A stretch of DNA of 64,000 nt, taken from NCBI GenBank assembly GCA_005502805.1, contig SCMY01000004.1, positions 1 through 64,000 on the forward strand, given 5' to 3'. The translations under genes were made by a program, and so were the position numbers. Of the stretch, positions 1 to 9,718 are shown piece after piece. This DNA comes from Rhizobiales bacterium 2SD (GTDB lineage Bacteria; Pseudomonadota; Alphaproteobacteria; Rhizobiales; Beijerinckiaceae). The notes under the pieces are model-generated. The model ran no database searches, was not told where the DNA came from, and worked only from the letters and a program-made list of their open reading frames with translations. Each line of letters starts with the position of its first letter. The stretch's first letter is position 1.

Positions 1-9
1 CACCCCCAA

Positions 10-32
10 CCCCTCCCCACAAGGGGGAGGGG
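10..32 (+). promoter_or_regulatory. GC hairpin just upstream of lpd
   Basis: Two perfect 9-base arms (CCCCTCCCC at 10-18 and GGGGAGGGG at 24-32) flank a 5-base loop. The 3' arm runs into the purine-rich ribosome binding site of lpd (GGAGGAG, 31-37). The hairpin may end upstream transcription, or it may partly cover the ribosome binding site. The upstream gene lies outside the window, so the two roles cannot be told apart here. Confidence 0.5.
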
Positions 33-45
33 AGGAGCGCTAGCC

Positions 46-1485
46 ATGGCTGACTACGACATCATCATCATCGGCTCCGGCCCCGGCGGCTACATCGCGG
101 CGATCCGCGCGGCGCAGCTCGGCTTCAAGACGGCGATCGTCGAGCGCGAGCACCTCGCCGGCATCTGCTCGAACTGGGGCTGCATTCCGACCAAGGCGCT
201 GCTGCGCTCGGCCGAGATCCTGCATTACGGCCAGCACGCCAAGGATTACGGGCTGACGCTGGAAGGCTCGTTCAAGGCCGATCTGGAGGCGGTGGTGAAG
301 CGCTCGCGCGGCATCGCGGTCCGCATGAACAACGGCGTCCAGTTCCTGATGAAGAAGAACAAGGTCGACGTGATCTGGGGCGAGGCCAAGCTCACCAAGG
401 CCAACACCATCGTCGTCGCCCCGACCAAGAAACCGGCCATGCAGCCGCAGGGGCCGATCCCGAAGGGCGCCAAGGGCGAGGGTACCTATACTGCCGACCA
501 CATCATCGTCGCGACCGGCGCCCGCCCGCGCGTGCTGCCCGGGCTGGAGCCGGACGGCAAGCTGATCTGGACCTATTTCGAGGCGCTGGTGCCGCCGACC
601 ATGCCGAAATCGCTGGTGGTGATGGGCTCGGGCGCGATCGGCATCGAGTTCGCCTCGTTCTATCGCACGCTCGGCGCCGAGGTGACGGTGGTCGAGGTCA
701 TGCCGCAGGTCGTGCCGGTCGAGGATGCCGAGATCGGCGCCTTCGCCCGCAAGGCTTTTGAGAAGCAGGGCATGAAGATCCTGACCTCGACCAAGGTCAC
801 CAAGGTCGAGAAGGGAGCGAACTCCGTCACCGCCCATATCGAGGACGACAAGGGCAACAAGCAGACGATCACCGCCGAGCGGATGATCTCGGCTGTCGGC
901 GTCGTCGCCAATGTCGAGAATCTCGGCCTGGAGGCGCTCGGCGTGAAGCTCGACCGCGGCGTGATCGCGATCGACGGGCTCTGCCGCACCAATGTGAAGG
1001 GCATCTACGCGATCGGCGACGTCGCCGGCCCGCCGATGCTGGCGCACAAGGCCGAGCATGAAGCGGTGATCTGCGTCGAGGCGATCAAAGGCCTGCATCC
1101 GCATCCGATGGACAAGGCGATGATCCCGGGCTGCACCTATTGCCATCCGCAGATCGCCAGCGTCGGCCTGACCGAGGCCAAGGCGAAGGAGGCCGGCCAC
1201 CAGCTCAAGGTCGGCCGCTTCAACTTCGTCGCCAACGGCAAGGCCGTGGCGCTCGGCGAGGACAGCGGCATGGTCAAGACGATCTTCGACGCCAAGACCG
1301 GCAAGTTGCTCGGCGCCCATATGGTCGGTCCGGAAGTGACCGAGCTGATCCAGGGCTTCGTCGTCGCGATGAACCTCGAGACCACCGAGGAAGAGCTGAT
1401 GCACACCATCTTCCCGCATCCGACTCTGTCGGAGACGATGAAGGAGGCGGTGCTCGACGCTTACGGCAAGGTGCTGAACGCTTGA
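46..1485 (+). CDS. lpdA: Dihydrolipoyl dehydrogenase (E3)
   Basis: A 479-residue flavoprotein that reoxidises the dihydrolipoyl groups of 2-oxoacid dehydrogenase complexes with NAD+. The N-terminus carries the FAD-binding motif GSGPGG (residues 10-15). The redox disulfide is C41-x4-C46 in GICSNWGCIPTK. An NAD-binding MGSGAIGIEFA segment follows near residue 195, then AIGDVAG of the second FAD contact. The C-terminal interface holds HPHPTLSE, which supplies the catalytic His of the partner subunit. Length and domain order are normal for the family. A GGAGGAG ribosome binding site precedes the ATG. lipA and a COQ10-like gene lie downstream, as near pyruvate dehydrogenase operons of related bacteria, so a role in that complex is likely (inference). 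Confidence 0.96.
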   Translation: MADYDIIIIGSGPGGYIAAIRAAQLGFKTAIVEREHLAGICSNWGCIPTKALLRSAEILHYGQHAKDYGLTLEGSFKADLEAVVKRSRGIAVRMNNGVQFLMKKNKVDVIWGEAKLTKANTIVVAPTKKPAMQPQGPIPKGAKGEGTYTADHIIVATGARPRVLPGLEPDGKLIWTYFEALVPPTMPKSLVVMGSGAIGIEFASFYRTLGAEVTVVEVMPQVVPVEDAEIGAFARKAFEKQGMKILTSTKVTKVEKGANSVTAHIEDDKGNKQTITAERMISAVGVVANVENLGLEALGVKLDRGVIAIDGLCRTNVKGIYAIGDVAGPPMLAHKAEHEAVICVEAIKGLHPHPMDKAMIPGCTYCHPQIASVGLTEAKAKEAGHQLKVGRFNFVANGKAVALGEDSGMVKTIFDAKTGKLLGAHMVGPEVTELIQGFVVAMNLETTEEELMHTIFPHPTLSETMKEAVLDAYGKVLNA

Positions 1486-1492
1486 GCGTTCA
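1475..1492 (+). terminator. Palindrome over the lpd stop codon
   Basis: An 8-base perfect inverted repeat, TGAACGCT / AGCGTTCA, has only TG between its arms and spans the lpd stop codon (1483-1485). As RNA it would more likely form a 7-bp stem with a TTGA loop. No U-run follows, so an intrinsic terminator is possible but not proven. Confidence 0.35.
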
Positions 1493-1512
1493 CATCCGCT
1501 TCACATTGCCTC

Positions 1513-1547
1513 GGTGATCCTCCCCTTATTGCTCCAGGAGGATCACC
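1513..1547 (+). promoter_or_regulatory. Hairpin sequestering the ribosome binding site of the GlsB-like gene
   Basis: GGTGATCCTCC (1513-1523) is perfectly complementary to GGAGGATCACC (1537-1547), with a 13-base loop. The Shine-Dalgarno AGGAGG (1536-1541) lies almost wholly inside the 3' arm, and the ATG at 1548 follows immediately. There is no U-run, so a terminator is less likely than translational control. The arrangement matches RNA hairpins that open with temperature or ligand, but which signal would act is unknown. Confidence 0.6.
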
Positions 1548-1796
1548 ATGGACCTTCGTGCCGTTCTCGTCGCCATTGCCATCGGCGCCGTCGCCGGCTG
1601 GCTCGCCAGCATCGTCATGGGCGGCGGCGGGCTGATCCGCTACATCATCACCGGCCTGATCGGCGCCTTCGTCGGCAGCTTCCTGCTGCAGTTCCTTGGC
1701 ATCAGCCTCGGTATAGGCAACCCGCTGATCTCGCAGATCGTCACGGCGACGATCGGCGCCATCGTCGTGGTCTTCCTGGCCCGGCTGATCGCCTGA
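1548..1796 (+). CDS. GlsB/YeaQ/YmgE-family small membrane protein (first of three)
   Basis: An 82-residue, very hydrophobic protein of the transglycosylase-associated (GlsB/YeaQ/YmgE) family of inner-membrane stress proteins. Three membrane segments can be seen: residues about 5-25 (with GAVAGWLASIVMGGGGLIRY), 28-48 and 57-80. The glycine-rich GWLAS-x5-GGG signature after the first helix and GAFVGSFLL in the second are typical of the family. The biochemical role of the family is not established; membership is associated with stress responses. The AGGAGG ribosome binding site is locked in an 11-bp hairpin directly before the ATG, so expression is probably controlled at translation. Two more proteins of similar plan follow on the same strand. 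Confidence 0.85.
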   Translation: MDLRAVLVAIAIGAVAGWLASIVMGGGGLIRYIITGLIGAFVGSFLLQFLGISLGIGNPLISQIVTATIGAIVVVFLARLIA

Positions 1797-1816
1797 CCAA
1801 GCGGCGCTGGAATTCC

Positions 1817-1831
1817 GGCCTGGCGCAGGCC
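1817..1831 (+). other. Small hairpin between two GlsB-like genes
   Basis: GGCCTG-GCG-CAGGCC forms a 6-bp stem with a 3-base loop just upstream of the next start codon at 1843, for which no clear ribosome binding site is visible. Its function is unknown. Confidence 0.3.
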
Positions 1832-1842
1832 ATATCCGGCCG

Positions 1843-2178
1843 ATGACGCGCGCCCGCAAATCGACCAAGCCCGACAAGATCGTGCCCGACGACAGGATCG
1901 AGATCCTGCCGCCGGGCAGGAAGCTTGCGTTGAACTGGCGTCAATTGCTGCCGCCGGTCGCCTTCGGCACGGCTGCCGGATTCATCGCCAGCCTGATCGT
2001 CGGTGGCGGCGGCTTCCTGCGCCATGCCGTGGTCGGTCTACTCGGCATGCTGGTCGGCCAGGGCATCGTTCGCGTCACAGGCTGGCGCGCGAGCACCGGC
2101 TATCGTTTCCTCGACTCGATGGCGATGGCGGTGATCGGCGCGATCCTGGTCGTGTTGCTGGCGCGCTTCATCGCCTGA
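1843..2178 (+). CDS. GlsB/YeaQ-like membrane protein with charged N-terminal extension (second of three)
   Basis: A 111-residue protein. The first 30 residues are polar and strongly charged (rich in K, R, D). They are followed by the same plan as the upstream gene: a helix around GTAAGFIASLIVGGGGFLRH, a second with GLLGMLVGQGIV, and a C-terminal hydrophobic helix ending in LLARFIA, which closely resembles the LARLIA end of the preceding protein. It therefore looks like a diverged tandem copy with an added cytoplasmic tail. No good Shine-Dalgarno precedes the ATG; translation may depend on the gene upstream, 46 bp away. Function unknown. Confidence 0.75.
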   Translation: MTRARKSTKPDKIVPDDRIEILPPGRKLALNWRQLLPPVAFGTAAGFIASLIVGGGGFLRHAVVGLLGMLVGQGIVRVTGWRASTGYRFLDSMAMAVIGAILVVLLARFIA

Positions 2179-2182
2179 GGCG

Positions 2183-2207
2183 GGAACCAACCGGCATCCC
2201 GAGCGTT
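2183..2207 (+). promoter_or_regulatory. EcfG-type general-stress promoter
   Basis: GGAAC (2183-2187), 16 bases, then CGTT (2204-2207). This is the GGAAC-N16/17-CGTT consensus of the alphaproteobacterial general-stress sigma factor EcfG/SigT. It lies 47 bases before the ATG of the third GlsB-like gene, a normal distance for a promoter. Confidence 0.65.
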
Positions 2208-2253
2208 GTCGTGGGCGGCCGCACGGCCGGTCTTTGAGGGCAGGGGGATTGCG

Positions 2254-2529
2254 ATGAACGACCAGATCTATGCCGCGCTCGGCACGCCGGGCTATGGCTT
2301 CTTCATGACGCTGCTGATCGGCATCATCGCCGGCTGGATCGCTGAACGCGTCACCTCGTCCGATCACGGGCTCTTCACCAACATGATCGTCGGCGTCGCC
2401 GGCTCCTTCGTCGGCAGCCGCATCGCAGAATTGCTTGAGATCTCGATCTTCGGCTTCTGGCGGACCCTGATTGCAGCGATCGCCGGCGCCTGCCTCCTGA
2501 TCGTGGTCTGGCGCGCGGTGCGCAACTGA
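2254..2529 (+). CDS. GlsB/YeaQ-like membrane protein (third of three)
   Basis: A 91-residue membrane protein. A helix near residues 12-30 holds LIGIIAGWIAERV, a second holds NMIVGVAGSFVGSRIAELL, and a third near the C-terminus holds LIAAIAGACLLIVVWRAV. The GWIAE-x-V-T and GVAGSFVG segments match the GlsB/YeaQ family. The start at 2254 is chosen because a purine-rich GGCAGGGGG stretch lies just upstream and the hydrophobic pattern begins there; an earlier in-frame start would add unrelated polar residues. An EcfG-type promoter ends 47 bases upstream, so this copy can probably be expressed separately during general stress. Role unknown. Confidence 0.8.
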   Translation: MNDQIYAALGTPGYGFFMTLLIGIIAGWIAERVTSSDHGLFTNMIVGVAGSFVGSRIAELLEISIFGFWRTLIAAIAGACLLIVVWRAVRN

Positions 2530-2624
2530 GTCCCACGGCGCGCGGGTTGCTCGCGAGGCACTTCGGCATTAGCTAGACGGGAGTGGCCGCGCCCTGCCGC
2601 GCGGCGCCAGTAACGGACCCGTCC

Positions 2625-3623
2625 ATGGCCGTCGTGCTCGACCTCCTCAACCGCGATCCGCGCCCCAATGCCGGCAACCCGAGATCCGAGGTGAAGCCGG
2701 AACTGCGCCATCCGGAAAAGCAGAAGCGGCCGGAGAACCCGATCCTGCGCAAGCCGGACTGGATCCGCGTCAAGGCGCCGGGCTCGCCGAAATGGGCCGA
2801 GACCCAGAAGATCGTGAAGGCCGAGAAGCTCGTCACCGTCTGCGAGGAGGCCGGCTGCCCCAATATCGGCGAGTGCTGGGAGAAGAAGCACGCCACCTTC
2901 ATGATCATGGGCGACACCTGCACGCGCGCCTGTGCCTTCTGCAACGTCAAGACGGGCGTGCCCGAGGCGCTCGACGCGCATGAGCCGCGCAAGGTCGCCG
3001 ATGCCGTCGCCAAGCTCGGCCTCGAGCATGTCGTCATCACCTCGGTCGACCGCGACGATCTCAAGGACGGCGGCGCCGAGCATTTCGCCCGCGTCATCCG
3101 CGCCATCCGCGAGGCCTCGCCCGGCACGACGATCGAGATCCTGACCCCGGACTTCCTGCGCAAGCCCGGCGCGCTCGAAGTCGTCGTCGCGGCCAAGCCC
3201 GACGTCTTCAACCACAATCTCGAAACGGTCCCTGGCAAGTATCTGAAGGTGCGCCCCGGCGCCCGCTACTTCCACTCTCTGCGCCTGCTCCAGCAGGTGA
3301 AGGAGCTCGACCCGACCATCTTCACCAAGTCCGGCATCATGGTCGGCCTGGGCGAGGAGCGGAATGAGGTCCTGCAGTTGATGGACGACCTGCGCTCGGC
3401 CGAGGTCGATTTCATCACCATCGGCCAATACCTCGCGCCCTCGCGCAAGCATCATGAGGTCGTCCGCTTCGTCACGCCGGACGAGTTCAAGAGCTTCGAG
3501 ACCATCGCCTATGTGAAGGGCTTCCTGATGGTCTCCTCGACGCCGCTGACGCGCTCCTCGCACCACGCCGGCGAGGACTTCGCCAAGCTGCGGGCGGCGC
3601 GCGCAGCCAAGCTCGGCGGCTGA
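2625..3623 (+). CDS. lipA: Lipoyl synthase
   Basis: A 332-residue radical-SAM enzyme that inserts two sulfur atoms into octanoyl groups on 2-oxoacid dehydrogenase E2 and GcvH proteins. The auxiliary iron-sulfur cluster ligands C73-x4-C78-x5-C84 ([12 protein letters not shown]) and the radical-SAM cluster C99-x3-C103-x2-C106 (CTRACAFC) are all visible. The C-terminal [16 protein letters not shown] contains the conserved RSS motif. The ATG at 2625 was preferred over an upstream GTG at 2583 because the N-terminus then matches the family. It makes the cofactor used by the complex served by the nearby lpdA. Confidence 0.96.
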   Translation: MAVVLDLLNRDPRPNAGNPRSEVKPELRHPEKQKRPENPILRKPDWIRVKAPGSPKWAETQKIVKAEKLVTVCEEAGCPNIGECWEKKHATFMIMGDTCTRACAFCNVKTGVPEALDAHEPRKVADAVAKLGLEHVVITSVDRDDLKDGGAEHFARVIRAIREASPGTTIEILTPDFLRKPGALEVVVAAKPDVFNHNLETVPGKYLKVRPGARYFHSLRLLQQVKELDPTIFTKSGIMVGLGEERNEVLQLMDDLRSAEVDFITIGQYLAPSRKHHEVVRFVTPDEFKSFETIAYVKGFLMVSSTPLTRSSHHAGEDFAKLRAARAAKLGG

Positions 3624-3637
3624 TCGGCTCAAGTCAT

Positions 3638-4117
3638 ATGCCGATGTTCAACAGCACCCGCCGGGTGAAGCACTCACCCGGAGAGATGTTCGCGCTCGTG
3701 GCGGATGTCGAGAAGTACCCGCAGTTCCTGCCGCTTTGCGAGGGGCTGACGGTCCGGCGCCGCACGCCGCGCGAAGGCGGCGGGGAGGTCCTGCTCGCCG
3801 ACATGACGGTCGGCTACAAGGCGATCCGCGAGACCTTCACCAGCCGCGTCACGCTCGATCCGGCGAACCTGAAGATCCTCGTCGAATATGTCGACGGGCC
3901 GTTCCGCTATCTGGAGAACCGCTGGAGCTTCAAACCGCTCGATACGGGTAGCGAGATCGGCTTTTTCATCTCCTATGAATTCGCCAGCCGCATGCTCGGT
4001 CTGCTGATGGGCGCGATGTTCGACAAGGCCTTCCGCAAGTTCGCCGAGGCCTTCGAGAAGCGGGCGGATGCGATCTACGGCTCTCGCGGCACTGCTGCTC
4101 CGGTCACTTCAGGCTGA
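3638..4117 (+). CDS. COQ10/RatA-like START-domain protein
   Basis: A 159-residue protein of the SRPBCC polyketide-cyclase/COQ10 family. Members bind ubiquinone or other lipids and help respiration (mitochondrial Coq10); the E. coli relative RatA has been described as a toxin. Family features are the N-terminal RRVKHSPGEMFALVADVEKYPQFLPLCEGL, a central LADMTVGYKAIRETFTSRV strand region, and the final amphipathic helix around FDKAFRKFAEAFEKRADAIYG. The gene lies 14 bp after lipA and is probably co-transcribed. Its stop overlaps by 14 bp the end of the opposing cinA-like gene. Confidence 0.88.
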   Translation: MPMFNSTRRVKHSPGEMFALVADVEKYPQFLPLCEGLTVRRRTPREGGGEVLLADMTVGYKAIRETFTSRVTLDPANLKILVEYVDGPFRYLENRWSFKPLDTGSEIGFFISYEFASRMLGLLMGAMFDKAFRKFAEAFEKRADAIYGSRGTAAPVTSG

Positions 4118-4601
4118 GCGACGCCTCGCGCAGCAGGTCGAGCGCTTCCAAGACGCTGAGGCGCCGGATTTCGTCGCGCCCCTGGGAGCCGAAGCGCTTT
4201 TCGCGATGCAGCGTCCTGGCGCCATTGGCACAGGCGAAATGCACCAGCCCGACTGGCTTCGCCTCGCTGCCGCCGTCGGGGCCGGCGATACCGGTGATCG
4301 CGACGGCGAGCCGCGATGACAAACGCTCGCGGCCACCTTCCGCCATGGCACGCGCGACTGGCTCGCTGACCGCCCCATGCTCCCGGATCAGCTCGGCCGG
4401 AACGCCGGCCAGCCCCGTCTTCGCCTCGTTGGAATAGGTGACGAGGCCGCCGAGCACCATGCTCGACGAGCCGGAGATCGCGGTCAGCGCGCCGGCGACC
4501 AGCCCCCCGGTGCAGGATTCGACCGTCGCGACGGTGATGCCGCGTTCGCGCGAGATGTTCAGCAATTCGGCGGCAAGCGAACGGATGTCGAGATCGAACA
4601 T
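4104..4601 (-). CDS. CinA C-terminal family protein (NMN amidohydrolase, PncC-like)
   Basis: A 165-residue stand-alone CinA C-terminal domain. Members deamidate nicotinamide mononucleotide to recycle pyridine nucleotides. Visible signatures are TVESCTGGLVAGALTAISGSS near residues 25-45, the GGLVTYSNEAK segment and the central AVAITGIAGPDGGS loop. Length fits the short form that lacks the N-terminal molybdopterin-binding-like domain. The gene begins 4 bp after the ispDF stop on the same strand, so the two are probably translated from one message. Confidence 0.9.
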   Translation of the reverse strand: MFDLDIRSLAAELLNISRERGITVATVESCTGGLVAGALTAISGSSSMVLGGLVTYSNEAKTGLAGVPAELIREHGAVSEPVARAMAEGGRERLSSRLAVAITGIAGPDGGSEAKPVGLVHFACANGARTLHREKRFGSQGRDEIRRLSVLEALDLLREASLSLK

Positions 4602-4605
4602 CGCC

Positions 4606-5808
4606 TCACTCCGGTTCCGGCAGGCGGATCGTGGCGGTGGCGAGCGCGGCGAGGCCTTCGCCGCGCCCGGTGAAGCCGAGGCGCTCCGAGGTGGTCGCCT
4701 TCGCGCCGACCTGGTCGAGGCGCAGCCCGGCGATCTCAGCGATGCGGGCCCGGATCGCCTCGCGATGCGGGCCGACCTTCGGCCCCTCGCAGACGACGGT
4801 CAGGTCGAGATGATCGATCCGGCCGCCGCGTTGGCGGACGCGCTCTGCGGCGAAGGCGAGGAAGCGATCAGAGGAGGCGCCCCGCCATTGCGGATCGCTC
4901 GGAGGGAAATGGCTGCCGATATCGCCATCGGCCAGGGCGCCCAGCACGGCGTCGGTCAACGCATGCAGGGCGACATCGCCATCCGAATGGGCCGTGACTC
5001 CGCGGCTATGCGCGATCCGGATGCCGCCGAGCCAGACATGGTCGCCCTCGGCGAAGGCATGCACGTCGTAGCCAGTGCCTGTGCGGGTGACGAGCGGGCG
5101 GGTGACGCGCTGCTCTGCCAATTCGAAATCCTCCGCATAGGTCAGCTTCAGGTTCACCGGATCTCCGGCGAAGGTCGCGACACGATGGCCGGCCCATTCC
5201 ATGATGGCGGAATCGTCGGTGAAGCCGCCAGTCTCCGCGGCATGTGCGTCGCGGTGCGCGGCGAGCAGCGGCTGGAAGGCGAAGGCCTGCGGCGTCTGCA
5301 CTGAGATCAACTGTTCGCGCGGCAAGGTTTCCGCGATCAAGCCGGTGGTGTCGGTGCGCTTGACGGTATCGGTGACCGCGAGCGCCGGGATGGCAGCGAC
5401 ATGCTCGGCGCTGGCCGTCATCGCTCGCTCGATCAACGCCGGCGAAACAAAGGGGCGGGCAGCATCGTGCACGAGCACGCTGCCCGCGAAGCCTGCAGCG
5501 GCGAGTGCTTCCAGCCCCGCGCGAACCGAATCCTGCCGGGTCTCGCCGCCCTCGACCGGTGTGGCAAGCCGCATGCGGGCCGTTTCCGGAAGATGGCCGA
5601 TCGCCTCGTCGAAGCGCGCGCTGTCGCCGGCGCCGATCACCACCAGGACCGTGCCAATCCGGCTTTCGGCAAGGAACGGCGTAAGAGTGCGGCAAAGCAC
5701 CGGCACGCCACCGAGCCGCCGGTACTGCTTTGGCGCATCGGCCCCGGCGCGCAGGCCACGCCCGGCGGCAACGATCAGGGCTGCGACAGCCGACGTCATC
5801 GATCTCAT
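4606..5808 (-). CDS. ispDF: Bifunctional MEP cytidylyltransferase / MECDP synthase
   Basis: A 400-residue fusion catalysing two non-consecutive steps of the MEP isoprenoid pathway. The IspD half (about residues 1-230) shows the nucleotide-binding [19 protein letters not shown] and VHDAARPFV. The IspF half shows GTGYDVHAF with the zinc ligands D-x-H, then [26 protein letters not shown] and a C-terminal [16 protein letters not shown]. The fusion is common in alpha- and epsilonproteobacteria. An ATG at 5799 is an alternative start; GGAG lies 6 bases before the ATG at 5808. cinA-like follows directly. Confidence 0.96.
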   Translation of the reverse strand: MRSMTSAVAALIVAAGRGLRAGADAPKQYRRLGGVPVLCRTLTPFLAESRIGTVLVVIGAGDSARFDEAIGHLPETARMRLATPVEGGETRQDSVRAGLEALAAAGFAGSVLVHDAARPFVSPALIERAMTASAEHVAAIPALAVTDTVKRTDTTGLIAETLPREQLISVQTPQAFAFQPLLAAHRDAHAAETGGFTDDSAIMEWAGHRVATFAGDPVNLKLTYAEDFELAEQRVTRPLVTRTGTGYDVHAFAEGDHVWLGGIRIAHSRGVTAHSDGDVALHALTDAVLGALADGDIGSHFPPSDPQWRGASSDRFLAFAAERVRQRGGRIDHLDLTVVCEGPKVGPHREAIRARIAEIAGLRLDQVGAKATTSERLGFTGRGEGLAALATATIRLPEPE

Positions 5809-6045
5809 GGCTCCGAAATCTGGACACCGCTGATAGGACGACGGAAGGCCGTCGCCAAGCCCGAGCTTGGCCCGCTCTCGCTGAACCGTCGTTCCGGACA
5901 GGCTGCGGAGCGACGCAGCTCCGAACTCAAGCTGGGGCGTGGATTCGAAGGATCGCGTTCAAACTGCCATCCATGTCGATATTGCAACGCAACATGGCGT
6001 GAAATTCCCTTGCGCGGCGCAGCATTTGTCCAATAAATCGGCAAA

Positions 6046-7068
<1,023 letters not shown>

Positions 7069-7085
7069 CCACGAAAGTCCCGCTT

Positions 7086-8228
7086 ATGACCATGGCGATG
7101 TTCAACGACGGCGTGGAGGAGCGGCACGATCCCTTGTCCGACCTGCTCGAAATCCAGGCGCTGAATGTCCTGCCGATGCCCGTGTTGGTGATCGGGGAGG
7201 GGCACGGCATCCTCTACGCCAACACCGCCGCCGAGGACTTCTTCCAGGCCAGCGCCCTGGTTCTGAAGCGTCAGCGCCTCGACGATCTCGTCGCCTTCGG
7301 CTCGCCGGTTCTGACGCTGGTTGAGGAGGTGCAGCGCCGCGGCGCCAGCGTCAGCGAGTATCGGCTCGAGCTCGCCTCGCCCCGGCTCGGTCTCGACCGG
7401 GTGGTCGATGTCTTCGCCTCTCTGCTGCCCAGCCAGCCTGATGCCGTGGTGCTTCTGCTGCAAGAACGGACAATTGCCGAAAAAATGGACAGGCAATTGA
7501 CGCATAGAGGTGCAGCCCGCTCGATCACTGCGCTCGGCGCGATGCTGGCGCATGAGATCAAGAACCCGCTCTCCGGCATTCGCGGCGCGGCGCAATTGCT
7601 CGAAGCCTCGGTCCAGGACGATGACCGGCTGTTGACACAGCTGATCTGCGACGAGGCCGACCGGATCGTGAAACTGGTCGAGCGTGTCGAACTGTTCGGC
7701 GACGAGCGCCCGAGCGAGCGCGGGCCGGTCAACGTCCATGATGTGCTCGATCATGTGAAGCGGCTGGCGCAGTCGGGCTTTGCCCGACACATCCGCTTCA
7801 GCGAAGTCTACGATCCCTCGCTGCCGCCGGTCGCCGGCAATCGCGACCAGCTCGTGCAGGTGCTGCTCAACCTGGTCAAGAACGCGGCCGAGGCAATCGG
7901 CAGCGACGCCATCGACGGAGAGATCACGCTCACGACGGCCTATCGCCCCGGCATCCGCATGCAGGCGCCCGGCTCGGGCGCAAGGCTCGCTCTGCCGCTC
8001 GAGATCGGCGTCCGTGACAACGGTCCCGGCGTGCCGCCCGATCTGCATCAACTCCTGTTCGATCCCTTCGTCACCACCAAGGCGCAGGGAAGTGGCCTTG
8101 GACTTGCACTCGTCGCCAAGGTGATCGGCGATCACGGCGGAATCGTTGAATGCGAGTCCGCTCCGCGACGCACGACATTCCGCATTCGATTGCCCCTGCA
8201 CGAGGCGAAGCCGTCTCAGGCAGGGTGA
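7086..8228 (+). CDS. ntrB: Nitrogen sensor histidine kinase NtrB
   Basis: A 380-residue soluble kinase/phosphatase that controls NtrC in response to PII and nitrogen status. A PAS-like N-terminal domain covers about residues 20-130 ([21 protein letters not shown]). The H-box [24 protein letters not shown] holds the phosphorylated His156. The ATPase domain has N-box [14 protein letters not shown]1 [11 protein letters not shown], and F/G2 [16 protein letters not shown]. No membrane segments are seen. The stop at 8228 lies 26 bp before the chosen ntrC start. Confidence 0.96.
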   Translation: MTMAMFNDGVEERHDPLSDLLEIQALNVLPMPVLVIGEGHGILYANTAAEDFFQASALVLKRQRLDDLVAFGSPVLTLVEEVQRRGASVSEYRLELASPRLGLDRVVDVFASLLPSQPDAVVLLLQERTIAEKMDRQLTHRGAARSITALGAMLAHEIKNPLSGIRGAAQLLEASVQDDDRLLTQLICDEADRIVKLVERVELFGDERPSERGPVNVHDVLDHVKRLAQSGFARHIRFSEVYDPSLPPVAGNRDQLVQVLLNLVKNAAEAIGSDAIDGEITLTTAYRPGIRMQAPGSGARLALPLEIGVRDNGPGVPPDLHQLLFDPFVTTKAQGSGLGLALVAKVIGDHGGIVECESAPRRTTFRIRLPLHEAKPSQAG

Positions 8229-8254
8229 AAGACGAGCAGGACACGGAAAAGCGC

Positions 8255-9706
8255 ATGCCGACGGGTAACATCCTCATCGCCGACGACGACGCCGCGATCC
8301 GCACCGTCCTCAATCAGGCGCTCGCCCGCGCCGGTTACGAGGTGCGCACGACGGGGCAGGCGGCGACATTGTGGACCTGGGCGGCTCAGGGGCTGGGCGA
8401 CCTCATCATCACCGATGTGGTGATGCCGGACGGCAACGCCTTCGACCTTCTGCCGCGCATCAAACGGGTCCGGCCCGACCTGCCGATCATCGTGATGAGC
8501 GCGCAGAACACCTTCATGACCGCGATCAAGGCCTCAGAGCGCGGCGCCTATGAATACCTGCCCAAGCCCTTCGACCTGAAGGAGCTCGTCGCCATCGTCG
8601 GGCGGGCCCTGTCGCGCCCGCGCGGCGATGCCCCGCGCAATCACCCCGCCGAACCCGAGGACATCCCGCTGGTCGGCCGCTCACCGGCGATGCAGGATGT
8701 GTATCGCGCCCTGGCGCGCCTGATGCCGATCGACCTGACCGTAATGATCAACGGCGAGTCCGGCACCGGCAAGGAACTGGTGGCGCGCGCGCTGCACGAC
8801 TACGGCAAGCGTCGCAACGGGCCCTTCGTCGCGATCAATATGGCCGCGATCCCGAAGGACCTGATCGAATCGGAATTGTTCGGCCACGAGAAGGGCGCCT
8901 TCACGGGAGCGCTGACCCGCTCCTCCGGCCGTTTCGAGCAGGCCGAGGGCGGCACACTCTTCCTCGACGAGATCGGCGACATGCCGATGGAAGCACAGAC
9001 GCGGCTGCTGCGGGTGCTGCAACAGGGCGAATATACCACGGTCGGAGGGCGCACTCCGATCAAGACCAATGTCCGCATCGTAGCCGCGACCAACAAGGAC
9101 CTGCGTATCTCGATCGCGCACGGGCTCTTCCGCGAGGACCTGTTCTTCCGCCTCAACGTCGTCCCGATCCGGCTACCGCCGCTGCGAGAGCGCATCGAAG
9201 ACATCCCCGATCTCGTTCGCCATTTCTTCGCATTGGTCGAGAAGGAGGGCTTGCCGCGCAAGCAAATCGATTCGGAGGCGATGGACGTGCTGCGGCGTTA
9301 TCGCTGGCCCGGCAACGTCCGCGAACTGGAGAATCTCGTGCGGCGTCTCGCCGCGCTCTACCCGCAGGAGACGATCACCGGGCCGATCGTCGAGGCGGAG
9401 CTCCAGCCGGCGAGCGGCGCTCCCGTGCAGACGGGGAACAGCAATTCGTCAGAGCGCGCGGAAACCCTTTCCGGCTCGGTCGAGCGCCATCTCAGCCAAT
9501 ATTTCGGGGGGTTCGGCGATCAGATTCCGCCGCCCGGCCTCTATCACCGTATCCTGCGCGAGATCGAGCCGCCCCTGATCGCCGCGGCCCTGGCGGCGAC
9601 GCGCGGCAACCAGATCCGCGCTGCCGAGCTACTGGGGCTTAATCGCAACACCTTGCGCAAGAAGATCCGCGAACTCGATATGCAGGTAGTGCGCTCACCG
9701 CGCTGA
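8255..9706 (+). CDS. ntrC: Nitrogen response regulator NtrC (sigma-54 activator)
   Basis: A 483-residue enhancer-binding protein. The receiver domain has the acidic pocket and phosphorylated D54 ([10 protein letters not shown]). The AAA+ domain has Walker A GESGTGKE (starting at residue 167), the sigma-54 contact loop GAFTGA near residue 214, and Walker [14 protein letters not shown]. The C-terminal Fis-type DNA-binding domain reads [26 protein letters not shown]. The ATG at 8255 was chosen because the receiver starts right after it; an upstream ATG at 8150 overlaps ntrB and would add unrelated residues. It activates nitrogen-assimilation genes together with RpoN. Confidence 0.96.
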   Translation: MPTGNILIADDDAAIRTVLNQALARAGYEVRTTGQAATLWTWAAQGLGDLIITDVVMPDGNAFDLLPRIKRVRPDLPIIVMSAQNTFMTAIKASERGAYEYLPKPFDLKELVAIVGRALSRPRGDAPRNHPAEPEDIPLVGRSPAMQDVYRALARLMPIDLTVMINGESGTGKELVARALHDYGKRRNGPFVAINMAAIPKDLIESELFGHEKGAFTGALTRSSGRFEQAEGGTLFLDEIGDMPMEAQTRLLRVLQQGEYTTVGGRTPIKTNVRIVAATNKDLRISIAHGLFREDLFFRLNVVPIRLPPLRERIEDIPDLVRHFFALVEKEGLPRKQIDSEAMDVLRRYRWPGNVRELENLVRRLAALYPQETITGPIVEAELQPASGAPVQTGNSNSSERAETLSGSVERHLSQYFGGFGDQIPPPGLYHRILREIEPPLIAAALAATRGNQIRAAELLGLNRNTLRKKIRELDMQVVRSPR

Positions 9707-9718
9707 CGAGAGCCGAAT

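Noticed and set aside
40..1419. 459-codon open frame antisense to lpdA
   Set aside because: Long antisense frames are expected in GC-rich genes. Composition is rich in D, R, H and L without domain sense, and lpdA is certain.
1513..1547. Reading the hairpin as an intrinsic terminator of lpdA
   Set aside because: The stem is followed at once by ATGG of the next gene and not by a U-run, and its 3' arm is the ribosome binding site.
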